In this document: in pieces, positions 1-8,763 of the stretch | Position numbering within the stretch: the stretch's first letter is position 1 | Layout of the letters: each line of letters begins with the position of its first letter | DNA from: Microvirga sp. 3-52 | GTDB lineage: Bacteria > Pseudomonadota > Alphaproteobacteria > Rhizobiales > Beijerinckiaceae | NCBI RefSeq assembly: GCF_018383585.1 | Contig: NZ_JAHAMK010000011.1 | Coordinates: 68,088-132,087, forward strand | Direction: 5' to 3' | Length of the DNA stretch: 64,000 bases | Made by a program: the position numbers and the translations under genes | The notes under the pieces: model-generated | Told to the model about the DNA's origin: nothing | The model's database searches: none | What the model saw: only the letters and a program-made list of their open reading frames with translations

Positions 1-280
1 GCAGCGGCCGGCTCGCATCGCGAAAGCTCGGATCGCCGATCTGCGTGGTGCCGCCGCCGATGAGCACGACAGGCTTGTGGCCCGACTTCTGAAGCCAGCG
101 CAGGGTCATGATCTGCACGAGGCTGCCGACGTGGAGGCTGTCGGCCGTGGCGTCGAAACCGATGTAGGCGGCCACCGGCCCGGCCGAGAGCCGCTCGTCG
201 AGGGCGCCGAGGTCCGTGCATTGGTGAATGAAGCCGCGCTCGGCGAGCGTCTTCAGGAAGGTCGATCTTGGGGTGCTCAT
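1..280 (-). CDS. tyrS: Tyrosyl-tRNA synthetase, N-terminal part (cut by window edge)
   Basis: This is the first 93 codons of a class I aminoacyl-tRNA synthetase that charges tRNA-Tyr. The start ATG (278-280) follows an AGGAGA ribosome binding site. The visible protein carries the tyrosine-pocket segment [18 protein letters not shown], in which HVGS (residues 50-53) is the HIGH-type ATP motif. [11 protein letters not shown] follows at residues 76-86. The rest of the catalytic core, the KMSKS loop and the S4 domain lie outside the window. TyrZ-type paralogues exist, but the [10 protein letters not shown] wording fits the TyrS type. Identification is firm; completeness cannot be judged. Confidence 0.93.
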   Translation of the reverse strand, partial: MSTPRSTFLKTLAERGFIHQCTDLGALDERLSAGPVAAYIGFDATADSLHVGSLVQIMTLRWLQKSGHKPVVLIGGGTTQIGDPSFRDASRPL

Positions 281-794
281 CTTTTCGTCTCCTGGGGATT
301 GGCGGGAGCCGCTGCCCGGAGACCTGATCACCTAATGAAGATGCCGCCGGAGAGCGGCGGCATCGAACGTCTGGTCGCAACCGAACGGAGCCGCCCTATG
401 GGGACGGCGTAAAATAGTTCACGAAGCTGTGGCGACCGGTGATCATGGGGGCAAAATACGTGCGCTGAGCCGCATCGTCAATCGGTTCCTGCGCGATGCG
501 TCCGCCGACCGGTGCTGGATCAGCCAAGACCCGCGAAGCCGCTGTCGGATTGCCGCAGACCGAAGCCGTATCGCGCCCTCCCGCCCAAGCCGCGGCCCTC
601 CGCCCATGCCGAACACAAGCGCGCCGGCAGGGACCTAAAGGGCTAGGTCTATCCCTACTGAAGTTTAGTCTAGTATTACTTCGTAGGTATTAATACTGGA
701 TATTGCAAGGCTTTTCCTGAACTTAGCCTAAGATGATGACGTTATCCGCCCGAGAATGTGTTTCGGCAAATACTTCCAAGAGTATGGAGCGTTC
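281..794. other. Intergenic region between tyrS and the Gly/His-rich protein gene
   Basis: The two flanking genes are divergent and no convincing gene lies between them. The part from about 645 to 760 is clearly more AT-rich than its surroundings and probably holds the promoter of the rightward gene. A 7-bp inverted repeat (AGTATTA at 672-678, TAATACT at 691-697, 12-bp gap) lies about 100 bp upstream of that gene and could be a regulator site. No specific regulator can be named. Confidence 0.5.
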
Positions 795-2285
795 ATGAAA
801 GTCCGGCTTTTAATCGGGGCCTTCGCCCTTTTATCTTCAACAAGTGCGTTCGCCGCAGACTTAAGTACCCGGAACACTACACGTAATACTTCATCCGGTC
901 ATTACACGGCCGCGGCACCACGGCAGGCGATTACTCCTGGCATCCGCGCCGCGAGACGCTCCGAAACCGCCGGAACGCGGTCCGTGGCGCCCCGTAGCCG
1001 TGCCGCGGCGAACCGGGCGGCCCCCGCAACGGGCCGGAGTGTCAGGGCTGCCCCTGTCTATACCGAGAACGTGGACGCCTCCTTCCAGCAAAACTGCCGG
1101 CCGGTCACGATCCGCGGCCTCTTCGGTCCGCGTCAGGTGTGGGAATGCCCGACGTACCCAGGCGCTCAATACGCAACCGGCCTCATCAACACGAGCCGGG
1201 ATAGAGGCGAAAGCCCGCGGGATAGCGCCAGCCTCGCCGGATCTCCGCCGTCCGGCCCCGCCACGGGCGGTCCGAGCAATCCTCCCGCATCAGGCGGCGG
1301 CAATCCTCCCACATCAGGCGGCGGAACGAGCGGAAGCAACAATCCACCGCAGAGCGGCGGAGGCGGACAGTCTTCCGGCGGCGGCACTGCCGGCGCGGGC
1401 GGCGGTACGGGACCGAGCACGGGCGGCAACGCGCCCGATCAGGGTGGCGGCACGACCAATCCAGGCGGGGGGACCAACCCCGGTGGCGGCACGAATCCGG
1501 GCGGCGGCACTCCGGGAGGTGGCACCAACCCTGGGGGTGGAACTAATCCCGGCGGCGGCACTCCAGGCGGAGGAACCAATCCCGGCGGTGGTACGAACCC
1601 GGGAGGCGGCAATCAGTGCGGTTGCGGCGGTTCGGGCGGCGGTCACCACGGCGGTGGACACCACGGCGGTGGACACCACGGCGGTGGACACCACGGCGGT
1701 GGACACCACGGCGGTGGACATCACGGCGGTGGACATCATGGAGGCGGTCACCAGGGTGGCGGTCATCAGGGCGGCGGTCATCAGGGCGGCGGTCACCATG
1801 GTGGTGGACATCAGGGTGGCGGTCACCACGGCGGCGGGCACCAGGGTGGTGGGAGCGGCCATGGCGGCGGACATTCGGGTGGCGGCTGGTCCGGTGGCGG
1901 CCACGGCGGACATCATGGGGGCGGCGGCTGGTCCGGCGGCCATGACGGGAAGCCCGACCGCGACGGCCACGGCGGTGGCCGCGGCGGTGGCCGCGGAGGC
2001 AAAGGCCACGACGGTGGTGACCGCGACGGCGGCAAGGGCCACGGAGGCAGGGACCATGGTGGGAACGACCATGGCGGCAAAGGCTCCGACGGCAAGGGCT
2101 CAGGCGGCAAGGGATCCGATGGCGGCAAAGGCCGTGACGGCGGTCACGATGGCGGCCGGGGCGGAGATCGCGGCGGCCGCGACGGTGGCCATGGAGGTGG
2201 CGGCAGCGGCGACCGCGACGGCGGCAGGGGAGATGGCGGTGGCCACGGCGGCGGCAGGGACGGCGGCGGCGGCAGCAGGCGCTGA
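795..2285 (+). CDS. Secreted Gly/His-rich tandem-repeat protein
   Basis: I do not recognise a named family. The 496-residue product starts at the ATG at 795 (GGAG just upstream) with a classical signal peptide ending in SAFAA. An Arg/Ala-rich stretch follows, then a short conserved-looking segment with two cysteines (NCRPVTIRGLFGPRQVWECP). Next come repeats of GGGTNP, then 14 units of GHHGG or GHQGG, then a tail rich in Gly, Asp, Lys and Arg. Paired histidines every five residues could bind Zn, Ni or Cu, as in Gly/His-rich metal-binding proteins; this is inference. The two-cysteine segment may be a small folded domain and the rest is probably disordered. An upstream in-frame start at 756 is possible, but it would place 13 residues before the signal peptide. 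A strong terminator follows, so the gene is probably monocistronic. Confidence 0.75.
   Translation: MKVRLLIGAFALLSSTSAFAADLSTRNTTRNTSSGHYTAAAPRQAITPGIRAARRSETAGTRSVAPRSRAAANRAAPATGRSVRAAPVYTENVDASFQQNCRPVTIRGLFGPRQVWECPTYPGAQYATGLINTSRDRGESPRDSASLAGSPPSGPATGGPSNPPASGGGNPPTSGGGTSGSNNPPQSGGGGQSSGGGTAGAGGGTGPSTGGNAPDQGGGTTNPGGGTNPGGGTNPGGGTPGGGTNPGGGTNPGGGTPGGGTNPGGGTNPGGGNQCGCGGSGGGHHGGGHHGGGHHGGGHHGGGHHGGGHHGGGHHGGGHQGGGHQGGGHQGGGHHGGGHQGGGHHGGGHQGGGSGHGGGHSGGGWSGGGHGGHHGGGGWSGGHDGKPDRDGHGGGRGGGRGGKGHDGGDRDGGKGHGGRDHGGNDHGGKGSDGKGSGGKGSDGGKGRDGGHDGGRGGDRGGRDGGHGGGGSGDRDGGRGDGGGHGGGRDGGGGSRR
1641..1850 (+). repeat. 14 tandem copies of a 15-bp coding repeat
   Basis: The repeat unit reads roughly GGACACCACGGCGGT and encodes G-H-H-G-G or G-H-Q-G-G. 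Exactly 14 units fit in 210 bp. The first units are almost identical at the DNA level while the later ones vary at third positions. This points to recent expansion by slippage at the left side and an older right side. Unit number is likely to vary between strains. Confidence 0.9.
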
Positions 2286-2310
2286 CCTCCGAGCAGCTTC
2301 AATCCGAGAA

Positions 2311-2335
2311 AGGGGCGCTTCTGCGCCCCTTTTTT
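2311..2335 (+). terminator. Rho-independent terminator
   Basis: A perfect 8-bp GC-rich stem (AGGGGCGC with GCGCCCCT) around a TTCT loop is followed by a run of T. It lies 25 bp after the stop codon of the Gly/His-rich protein gene. Confidence 0.9.
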
Positions 2336-2499
2336 ACGTCGCCAGTCAAGTGCTACGGATCGCCCTCATCGACTGCGTTCCGGCTGTCATCATCATTGGA
2401 ACGCGTTGACCAGGTGGACCTGTGCCTCCGCGCCTTCATCAGAGCCGTCCAGAGGCTCGGGACCATGCCCCCGGCGAAGGTGAACGTCGACGTGGCAGT

Positions 2500-3474
2500 T
2501 CAGAAATACGTCTTCAAATTCCGCCGCACCCTCTCCAGCACCGGCACATCCTTCGGCGGCAGCACAAATGTCTGGCCCGTGATGCGCTCGAAGGCGTCGA
2601 TGTAGACGCGCGAGGTCTCCATCACCACGTCCTGCGGGATCTCGGGGATCGCGTCCCTGTAGGGATCGCAGCGGGCGACCACCCAGGTGCGGATGAAATC
2701 CTTGTCGAAGCTCTCGGGCCGCTCGCCGGCCTCGAAGCGCTCCTGGTAGCTCTCCAGGAACCAGTAACGGCTGCTGTCCGGCGTGTGGATTTCGTCGGCG
2801 ATCATGATCGTGCCGCTCTCGTCGATGCCGAACTCGTATTTGGTATCGACGAGGATGAGGCCGCGCTCGCGCGCCAGTTCCCTGCCCTTCGCAAAGAGTG
2901 CGAGGGCGTAGTCGGAAACGGTCTGCCACTGCCCGGCGGTCAGCAGCCCGCGCTCGACGATCTCCTGCGCGGTCAGAGGCTCGTCATGGCCCCCGTCGAA
3001 GGCCTTGGTGGTCGGCGTGATGATCGTCTGCGGCAGCTTCTGGTTGTCGCGCAGGCCCTCGGGCAGGCGGATGCCGTACATTTCGCGCTGGCCGGTCTTG
3101 TAGAGGGAGAGGATCGAGGTGCCGGTCGTGCCGGCGAGGTAATCGCGCACCACGATCTCGACCGGCAGGATGGTGAGCCGACGGCCGACGAGCACGTTCG
3201 GGTCCGGATATTCGATCACGTGATTGGGGCAGATATCCGCCGTCGCCTCGAACCAGAATTTGGCGGTCTGCGTCAGCACCTGACCTTTGAGCGGAATGGC
3301 GGCCAGGTTCCGGTCGAAGGCGCTGATGCGATCGGACGCGATGATGATGCGACGCCCGTCCGGCAGATCGTAATTGTCGCGTACCTTGCCGCGATAATGG
3401 TTCGGCAGTTCCGGGATGGTCGCGTCCTCGAGGACGTAACCGGTATAGGCTCCAAGGGCTGCTTTATCCACCAT
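2500..3474 (-). CDS. purC: Phosphoribosylaminoimidazole-succinocarboxamide (SAICAR) synthase
   Basis: PurC joins CAIR and aspartate with ATP to give SAICAR in purine synthesis. The 324-residue protein shows GKVRDNYD (ATP-binding loop), the signature [18 protein letters not shown] and [12 protein letters not shown]. The length is that of the long PurC type, rather than the ~240-residue short type. I chose the ATG at 3474 because AGGTGA, a good ribosome binding site, lies just upstream. A GTG two codons earlier is also in frame, but it would use that site as part of its own coding sequence. The gene stands alone rather than in a pur operon. Confidence 0.96.
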   Translation of the reverse strand: MVDKAALGAYTGYVLEDATIPELPNHYRGKVRDNYDLPDGRRIIIASDRISAFDRNLAAIPLKGQVLTQTAKFWFEATADICPNHVIEYPDPNVLVGRRLTILPVEIVVRDYLAGTTGTSILSLYKTGQREMYGIRLPEGLRDNQKLPQTIITPTTKAFDGGHDEPLTAQEIVERGLLTAGQWQTVSDYALALFAKGRELARERGLILVDTKYEFGIDESGTIMIADEIHTPDSSRYWFLESYQERFEAGERPESFDKDFIRTWVVARCDPYRDAIPEIPQDVVMETSRVYIDAFERITGQTFVLPPKDVPVLERVRRNLKTYF

Positions 3475-3616
3475 GCTCACCTGCCAGGAAATTCGGGTGC
3501 CGCGCTCGGCGGCGCGCAGGCCGAGTTCTAAACCGAAATCCCCGGCACGCTAGGCCCAAACCGGCAGAAACAGCTTTTTCAGGGGCACAGTCGGCGAGCA
3601 CCGGAAACATCCCCAC

Positions 3617-3704
3617 GTCATCACCGGGCTTGTCCCGGTGATCCCGCTTAGATAAGGCCCTGCGGCCTTCGGATCGGGATGGCCGACCCTTTGCCGGCCA
3701 TGAC
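3617..3704. repeat. R1 composite palindromic element, copy 1 (A-B orientation)
   Basis: The element has two hairpins. The first (A) reads GTCATCACCGG...CCGGTGATCCCG. The second (B) reads ATCGGGATGGCCG...CCGGCCATGAC. A spacer with a GCGG core separates them. It lies 22 bp beyond the lolA stop codon. Ten more copies occur in this window. Confidence 0.85.
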
Positions 3705-3725
3705 GGGGAGGAGAATGGAGCGCGG

Positions 3726-4817
3726 CTATTGGGTCGCCCTGGCATCCCGGCGATAGGTGGCGTTGATGCCCGACAGGGTCACAGAGGTCTCGTACCCCTG
3801 GGCGTCGATGATGGTCCATTGCTTGAGCGCATTGGCCCGGCTGTCGAAGCGCAGAGTGATCTTCGAGGTGCCGCCCAGGGTCGCGCTGTCGTCGAACCGG
3901 ACCGTGACCATGCCGTCCCGGCCAACCTGGACGTCGCGCACCTTGGTGTCTCGCGCCAGATCGATGCTGTCCTGGACCAGGAATTTCAGGGGCGTCTGCC
4001 CGACGGGATAGACGTCGTTGGTGCCGAGCTTCTTGTCGCGGATCGCCACGTTACGCCCATCGGAGATCACCTCGAGGGTGCTCGGCGGGGCATAGGCGAA
4101 GTGGAACTGGCCCGGGCGGCGCATGGACAGCGTGCCCTCGGCCTGCTGGCCGTTGGGGTTCTTCTGCACGAAATAAGCCGACATCACGTCGAGGCTGTTG
4201 AAATAGGCATTGACCCGGTCGAGAGCCTCATCGGGCGTGCGGGGCCCGGGCGGGGATGTCGGCGTAGGGGCCGAGGACGGGGCGGCGACGGCGGTCGGAG
4301 GAGGCGCGGACGGCGCCGGGGTGGACCGGGCAGGCTTCGGCGGCTCCGCCACCTTGGCCGGGGGCGGCGTGGCGGGTTTAGCCGGCTCGGCTGCCTGCAC
4401 GGGCGCTTCGTCCGCGGGCTTCTGCGGTTCGGGGGCGGCCGGTTTCGCCTCCACCTTCTCGGGAGCGGGCGCCTGCGGCCGGGACTCGGGCTTCGCTGCG
4501 GTCTGAGGCGCGGGTTTCGGTTGCGGCTGGGCGGCCCGCTGCGGCGGCGTTTGAGGCTTCTGTACCGTCGCCTTCGGCTTGGGCGCCTGTTGCTGGCGCG
4601 CTTGCGGCTGCGCCTGAGGACGCGCCGCAGCCGGCGGCTGGGGGGCTGCCTGCGGCGCATTCTGCTGGGGAGCGCTGCCGGCCGGAGCCGAAGGCCTCTT
4701 GAAAACGCCGTCGAGGAAGCGAGTCAGGGGATCGGAGGGCTGCTGGGCAACGGCGGGAGATGCGCACGCAAGAGCGACGGCAAGACCAAGAATGCAACGC
4801 ACAGACGAATTGAGCAT
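3726..4817 (-). CDS. lolA: LolA-family outer-membrane lipoprotein carrier with long Pro/Ala-rich linker
   Basis: LolA carries lipoproteins across the periplasm from LolCDE to the outer membrane. The product has 363 residues. It starts at the ATG at 4817 with a signal peptide ending in SPAVAQQ. Residues of about 45-190 are almost entirely Pro, Ala, Gln and Lys, a low-complexity linker. The LolA fold covers the last ~165 residues, with SAYFVQKNPNG, RRPGQFHFAYAPP and FLVQDSIDLARD. An upstream in-frame ATG would add 18 residues before the signal peptide and is unlikely. Ordinary LolA proteins are about 200 residues, so the linker is an addition that may help the carrier span the envelope. R1 elements flank the gene on both sides. 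Confidence 0.85.
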   Translation of the reverse strand: MLNSSVRCILGLAVALACASPAVAQQPSDPLTRFLDGVFKRPSAPAGSAPQQNAPQAAPQPPAAARPQAQPQARQQQAPKPKATVQKPQTPPQRAAQPQPKPAPQTAAKPESRPQAPAPEKVEAKPAAPEPQKPADEAPVQAAEPAKPATPPPAKVAEPPKPARSTPAPSAPPPTAVAAPSSAPTPTSPPGPRTPDEALDRVNAYFNSLDVMSAYFVQKNPNGQQAEGTLSMRRPGQFHFAYAPPSTLEVISDGRNVAIRDKKLGTNDVYPVGQTPLKFLVQDSIDLARDTKVRDVQVGRDGMVTVRFDDSATLGGTSKITLRFDSRANALKQWTIIDAQGYETSVTLSGINATYRRDARATQ

Positions 4818-5043
4818 GACGCCACTGCTAACCTGAAAGTTCACCGATGCCCGTGCGCAAAAGCACGGCACAGCAATGCTTTATGGCTTGGATAAGAGGC
4901 TGAATGAAGGCAGGAGCCTTGCAGGCAAAAGCGAGTCGTGTCCAGAGCGGGCGCGCTTGGTCTCAGAGACTGGCCCCATATTCGGCACCTTCCAGGCCCT
5001 CATCCTGAGAGTCCGACTCATCAAGGACCGCCAACCTCCTCAC

Positions 5044-5150
5044 GTCATCACCGGCCTCGTGCCGGTGATCCCGATGGCCTGAAGCGCTGCGCTCGTCCGA
5101 TCGGGATGGCCGGGACTGATCCCCGGATCAAGTCCGGGGACGGCCATGAC
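5044..5150. repeat. R1 element, copy 2 (A-B, extended B hairpin)
   Basis: The A hairpin is canonical. The B hairpin carries an extra nested palindrome (TCCCCGGATCAAGTCCGGGGA), making this copy 107 bp instead of about 88. It lies 49 bp past the DoxX gene stop. The rest of the 380-bp spacer from 4818 to 5198 shows no gene. Confidence 0.8.
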
Positions 5151-5198
5151 GACGGCGGGGTGGATGACGGCAAGGGAAGCGCGGGCTGAGCCCGCATA

Positions 5199-5741
5199 TC
5201 AGGCGGCATCAGCCAGTTCGTCCTCATCCGCCACGGGGCGAGTCGGCGCCGGCCGGGGCTTGGGTGTCCGTGGGCGGGACGGCTGCTTCTTCCTGCCCTT
5301 GGCGGGCTTCGCCTTGCCGTTCAGGCCCCGCCACCAGCCCTGCCAGCTCCAGGCGCCGGGGCCGGTCACGCCATAGAAGAGAAGACCGGCCAAAACCCCG
5401 AGGTGAGACAGGAACACCGCCTGCTCGGCTTGGCGGTTGAGGCCGCCGTAATCCCAGAAGCGATGCAGGGTGCCTGTCGTCACCACCAGCGCCACAATGA
5501 GAGCGGAGGCGCTCAGACGCGGTGCGAACCCGAAGATCAGGGCCAGCGGCCCGAACACCTCGGCCAGGACGATCATGGTCGCCACCGCATCGCCATAGGG
5601 CATGCCCTTCAGGGTTAATGCGGCGGCAAGCCCGGAAATGTTCGAAAGGCGCCCGATCGCGACCGGCAGGAAGCAGCCTGCCAGAAGCAGGCGGTTCAGC
5701 AGCAGAATTCCATTGATGCCCGCGCCTCTGTCCTCGCCCAT
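5199..5741 (-). CDS. DoxX-family membrane protein
   Basis: The 180-residue protein has four predicted membrane helices in residues 10-130 and the DoxX layout. These include an N-terminal helix with LLAGCFLPVAIGRL, the GMPYGDAVATMIVLAEVFGPLALIFG segment of the family in two helices, and a HRFWDY motif before the third helix. The last 45 residues form a basic, Pro-rich cytoplasmic tail (RKKQPSRPRTPKPRPAPTRP). DoxX proteins are integral membrane proteins linked in some bacteria to redox and thiol homeostasis. The substrate is unknown. No operon partner is evident. Confidence 0.82.
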   Translation of the reverse strand: MGEDRGAGINGILLLNRLLLAGCFLPVAIGRLSNISGLAAALTLKGMPYGDAVATMIVLAEVFGPLALIFGFAPRLSASALIVALVVTTGTLHRFWDYGGLNRQAEQAVFLSHLGVLAGLLFYGVTGPGAWSWQGWWRGLNGKAKPAKGRKKQPSRPRTPKPRPAPTRPVADEDELADAA

Positions 5742-5859
5742 GCCTTCGCCCTTCCGCTCGCCAGTTCCGGCGGGGCCGGGAATCGGCCGGCCGCCTGACG
5801 AGCATTTGAGGCAGAGGTTCTTAACCCGCTCTTAGCGGCGGGCCGGGATCCACCGGTCT

Positions 5860-6852
5860 TCAGAGCCTGAGGTTTCTTTCCCGGAGCATGGTCTCCCAGC
5901 GCAGGGTGTGGTCCACGATGGTCGCGAGATCGTCATGGCGCGGCTCCCATCCCAGCCTGGAGCGGATGCGGGACGGATCGGCCACGATCGTCGCCGGATC
6001 GCCGGCTCGCCGCGGCCCGATCCGTGCCTCCACCGGTTTGCCCGAGACCTGCCGGACCGTCTCGATGACCTCGGACACGGAATAGCCGTGCCCGTAGCCG
6101 CAGTTCATGACGAGGCTCTCGCCGCCGCTGTCGAGATGGGTCAGCGCCTGCATGTGGGCGGCGATCAGATCGCTCACATGGATGTAGTCGCGGATGCAGG
6201 TGCCGTCCGGCGTCGGGTAATCCGTGCCGTAGATTTCCATGTGCGACCGCATGCCGAGCGCCGTCTGGACCGCCACCTTGATCAGATGAGTGGCATTCGC
6301 CGTCGACTGGCCGTGGCGCATCAGGGGATCCGCCCCCGCCACGTTGAAATATCGCAGGACCACGTAGCGCATGTCATGGGCGGCCGCGACATCGCGCAGC
6401 ATCACCTCCGTCAGCTGCTTCGAGCTGCCGTATGGCGACAGAGGTCCCAGGGGCGCGTCCTCGTCGATCGGCTTGTCGGAGGTGTCGCCATAGACGGCGG
6501 CGGTCGAAGAGAACACGAATTTCTGCACGCCTGCCGCGACGGCCGCTGCCATGAGGGAGCGGCTCTTGACCGTGTTGTTCAGGTAGTAGCCGAGGGGATC
6601 CGACACGGATTCCGGCACGATGAGCTTGGCGGCGAAATGCGCGATGGCATCGATCCGATGCTGCTGAAGCGTCCGAAGGACGAGCTCGTAATCCCCCACA
6701 TCGCCGACGACGAGAGGTACGCCGTCCGGAACCGACCAGCGGAAACCGGTCGACAGATTGTCGAACACGATCGGCTCGTGGCCCGCATCGAGGAGGGCCA
6801 GGACCATGTGGCCGCCGATATACCCTGCCCCGCCTGTTACGAGAACGTTCAT
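5860..6852 (-). CDS. galE: UDP-glucose 4-epimerase
   Basis: GalE interconverts UDP-glucose and UDP-galactose using tightly bound NAD. It is a cytoplasmic enzyme that feeds polysaccharide and LPS synthesis. The 330-residue protein begins with the Rossmann motif VTGGAGYIGGH and then FDNLSTG. It carries the SSTAAVYG serine motif, the catalytic YGSSK (Tyr-x-x-x-Lys) and RYFNVAGADP. Its length is normal for the family. The ATG follows a GGAG site. An epimerase for a related UDP-sugar (UDP-GlcNAc) is a minor alternative. The gene is divergent from the small membrane-protein gene at 6975. Confidence 0.94.
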   Translation of the reverse strand: MNVLVTGGAGYIGGHMVLALLDAGHEPIVFDNLSTGFRWSVPDGVPLVVGDVGDYELVLRTLQQHRIDAIAHFAAKLIVPESVSDPLGYYLNNTVKSRSLMAAAVAAGVQKFVFSSTAAVYGDTSDKPIDEDAPLGPLSPYGSSKQLTEVMLRDVAAAHDMRYVVLRYFNVAGADPLMRHGQSTANATHLIKVAVQTALGMRSHMEIYGTDYPTPDGTCIRDYIHVSDLIAAHMQALTHLDSGGESLVMNCGYGHGYSVSEVIETVRQVSGKPVEARIGPRRAGDPATIVADPSRIRSRLGWEPRHDDLATIVDHTLRWETMLRERNLRL

Positions 6853-6974
6853 GGAATCTCCTGAAAAACCCTGCTTACCTTTTTTGCCACGCTGGCTTTA
6901 TTGGCTCTGGATTTCCAGATCAAGCTAGGCCCAATAGCCGTTCGGGCAACCTCCTGAGCTTGGAAGACTGCAGA

Positions 6975-7280
6975 ATGGACGATCGCAAGGAATACTGGTG
7001 GGTTCATCATGACGCCAGGGTCCAGCCGGCCGAGGTCGATTTCGTCGGCGGAATTCCCGTGAGCTTCAGATTCATCGGAACGGCCGGCAGCATTGCCGCC
7101 GCATCGGCCGAACTGATCGAGCGCCTGCCTGCGCCTCCGACACCTGTCATCCGGCCTCATGTGCCCCATCTGCCTCCCACCACGCCGCAGCGGAGCGGAT
7201 CCTGGCTCTGGTTCATCGGCATTCTTCTGCTCATCCTCGTCGCCCAATGTTCCGGACAAGTTTACGATCTCATCAAGTGA
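6975..7280 (+). CDS. Small protein with C-terminal membrane anchor, unknown function
   Basis: I do not recognise this 101-residue protein. The start at 6975 has GGAAGA seven bases upstream; a TTG at 6960 is also in frame but less likely. The N-terminal ~75 residues are soluble and include a short hydrophobic or Gly/Ala stretch and a Pro-rich segment. A single hydrophobic helix (LWFIGILLLILVAQ) then leads to the short tail SGQVYDLIK. The layout suggests a tail-anchored inner-membrane protein. It is divergent from galE and has no obvious partner. Confidence 0.6.
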   Translation: MDDRKEYWWVHHDARVQPAEVDFVGGIPVSFRFIGTAGSIAAASAELIERLPAPPTPVIRPHVPHLPPTTPQRSGSWLWFIGILLLILVAQCSGQVYDLIK

Positions 7281-7671
7281 TCAGGGGCTCGCGCGAAAGC
7301 CGATCGACAGAGGTATCGCGCCCTATCAAAAAGGCTTCGTCCCATTCGGGTCTATGCTTCAACCGCATCGCGCCTGTTCATGGCGTCGAGTCCTTCAACT
7401 CCGAACTGTCCCACGCGTAGAAAATCGATCCATGTCACTTTGGCCGTTATGCCGATTTAATTCTGCGCAACCAGGCCGATACCGCGGAGGAAAATGCCCC
7501 GATGCTCATGACTGGGAGAAGGACAACGACCTGATCGACAACAGGAAGACGGGCGTCCTTGGCTACGATGCCGACGGATCGGATTGAGGCCGTGGCATTC
7601 GCGCAGCGTTCGAAGAACCTCACGCTGACCTGCAAGGACTTGTTCGTGATCTGACGCGTCGGAATGAATGA
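7281..7671. other. Gap with no confident gene; possible decayed coding remnant
   Basis: No complete gene can be supported here. On the + strand one frame from about 7415 to 7654 reads through with a single internal TGA (after ...MTGRRTTT). It ends at a TGA just before a terminator-like hairpin. The last in-frame ATG (7568) would give a 28-residue peptide beginning MPTDRIEAVAFAQRSKN. This may be the tail of a broken gene or a genuine small ORF; the evidence is weak. Confidence 0.3.
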
Positions 7672-7706
7672 GGGCCCCGGCCGCGGGCGCGGGTCCCTTT
7701 CTTTTT
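7672..7706 (+). terminator. Probable Rho-independent terminator
   Basis: The stem GGGcCCCG / CGGGtCCC (one mismatch) is followed by TTTCTTTTT. It lies 18 bp after the last stop codon of the doubtful remnant upstream and could also end the transcript from 6975. Confidence 0.6.
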
Positions 7707-7778
7707 GATCTTTTGACCAGAACAGGAATGCGGCCGGCCTAAGCCGCTTCAGGAGCGACCGCTCACGCGGGCCGCTCC

Positions 7779-8363
7779 TCAGCGGACGGCGGCGAGCCGC
7801 ACCGGTTCTCGGTTGTGGGTCTGCTCGACCCGTTGGCCCAGCACGGCCGAGAGCTGCGCGGCAGCCGTCGACGCCCGTTCGCGCACGGCGGCGTCCACGA
7901 GCGTGCCGTCGATGAAATTGCTCTCGCTCGCATAGACGGCCGTGGGAATCGTGAGCGCCTCGAAGAAGCCGAAGAGCGGGCGCAGGTAGTGCTCGACCAC
8001 GAGGGCGTGGCGCAGCCCGCCGCCGGTGGCGGTCAGCAGCACGGGCACGTCCTTCAGAGCGTCCGGCTCGACGAGGTCGAAGAGATGCTTGAACAGGCCT
8101 GTATACGATCCCTTGAAGACAGGGGTTCCCACGATCAGGGCGTCCGCGGTCTCGATGTCTCTGAGAACGCGGGCAGCGTCCGGCGCCAATTGCATGCGCG
8201 AAAAGGCACTGCCGAGGCCAGGCCCGATTTCCACCAGATCGTGAACGACGAAGTCGACCGGCCTCGTCCGCCCGATCTCGGCGCCGATCGTTTCGACAAG
8301 AGATCTTGTCTTGGACGGGCGGCGGAAGCTGCCGGCGATGCCGACGATCCGAGGGTGAGTCAT
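7779..8363 (-). CDS. NAD(P)H-dependent FMN reductase (SsuE/MsuE type)
   Basis: The 194-residue flavodoxin-like protein matches the family that supplies reduced FMN to sulfonate monooxygenases. It starts MTHPRIVGIAGSFRRPSKTRSLVE, giving the GSxxxPSKT phosphate loop at the N-terminus. It continues with DALIVGTPVFKGSYTGLFKHLFD and VLLTATGGG, both typical of SsuE/MsuE. I chose the ATG at 8363; an upstream in-frame start would add 20 residues unlike the family. No monooxygenase gene is adjacent. The next genes are for cysteine synthesis, so a role in sulfur supply is a reasonable inference. A broader NAD(P)H quinone or FMN reductase role cannot be excluded. Confidence 0.85.
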   Translation of the reverse strand: MTHPRIVGIAGSFRRPSKTRSLVETIGAEIGRTRPVDFVVHDLVEIGPGLGSAFSRMQLAPDAARVLRDIETADALIVGTPVFKGSYTGLFKHLFDLVEPDALKDVPVLLTATGGGLRHALVVEHYLRPLFGFFEALTIPTAVYASESNFIDGTLVDAAVRERASTAAAQLSAVLGQRVEQTHNREPVRLAAVR

Positions 8364-8412
8364 GGAGAACCCTTTCCGATGTGAAGCGGACAACGCTTCA
8401 CAGCATCCGAGC

Positions 8413-8522
8413 AACGGACTCAAAAGTGGAATACACCTTTGATCCTCGTCCGATACTCAATCGTTTCGGTCGCGCATCGTTTGATGCGGAAGACCTGATC
8501 CACATTTCCGCGCGATGCGCTT
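8413..8522. repeat. R2 dispersed element, degenerate copy
   Basis: This segment aligns by eye with the better copies at 49258 and 60655: CGGACTCAAAAGTGG, then GTCCGATA, then GCATCG, GATCCAC, TTTCCGC and GATGCGC in the same order. It is more diverged than the others. It lies 50 bp upstream of the FMN reductase start, in the divergent spacer 8364-8843. The rest of that spacer carries no gene. Confidence 0.6.
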
Positions 8523-8763
8523 ACGTTTGATCATGCGGTTTTCGCAGCCTCTTCAGCCTCGAAAACAAGAGCAGGTTCATCTGCGATATCCGCTCTGTCA
8601 ACGCGTTTGTTCTTTAAACCGAACAAAAAGAAAATTTTTCTCTTTTGCGGGGCTTTGGGAGATTCTGCCGAGTGGGCTTCAACCGAAGCAGATCAGGCCC
8701 TTGGTCCCAGGAGACCCAAGGCGGCGGATCGCAGTTGAGTGATTAGATCGACAGGTGACAATC

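Noticed and set aside
1641..1850. CRISPR-like array of short direct repeats
   Set aside because: Units are 15 bp, contiguous without spacers, in frame and coding.
1000..2409. A second long frame inside the Gly/His-rich gene
   Set aside because: The tandem repeat keeps several frames open at once; only the frame from 795 has a signal peptide and ribosome binding site.
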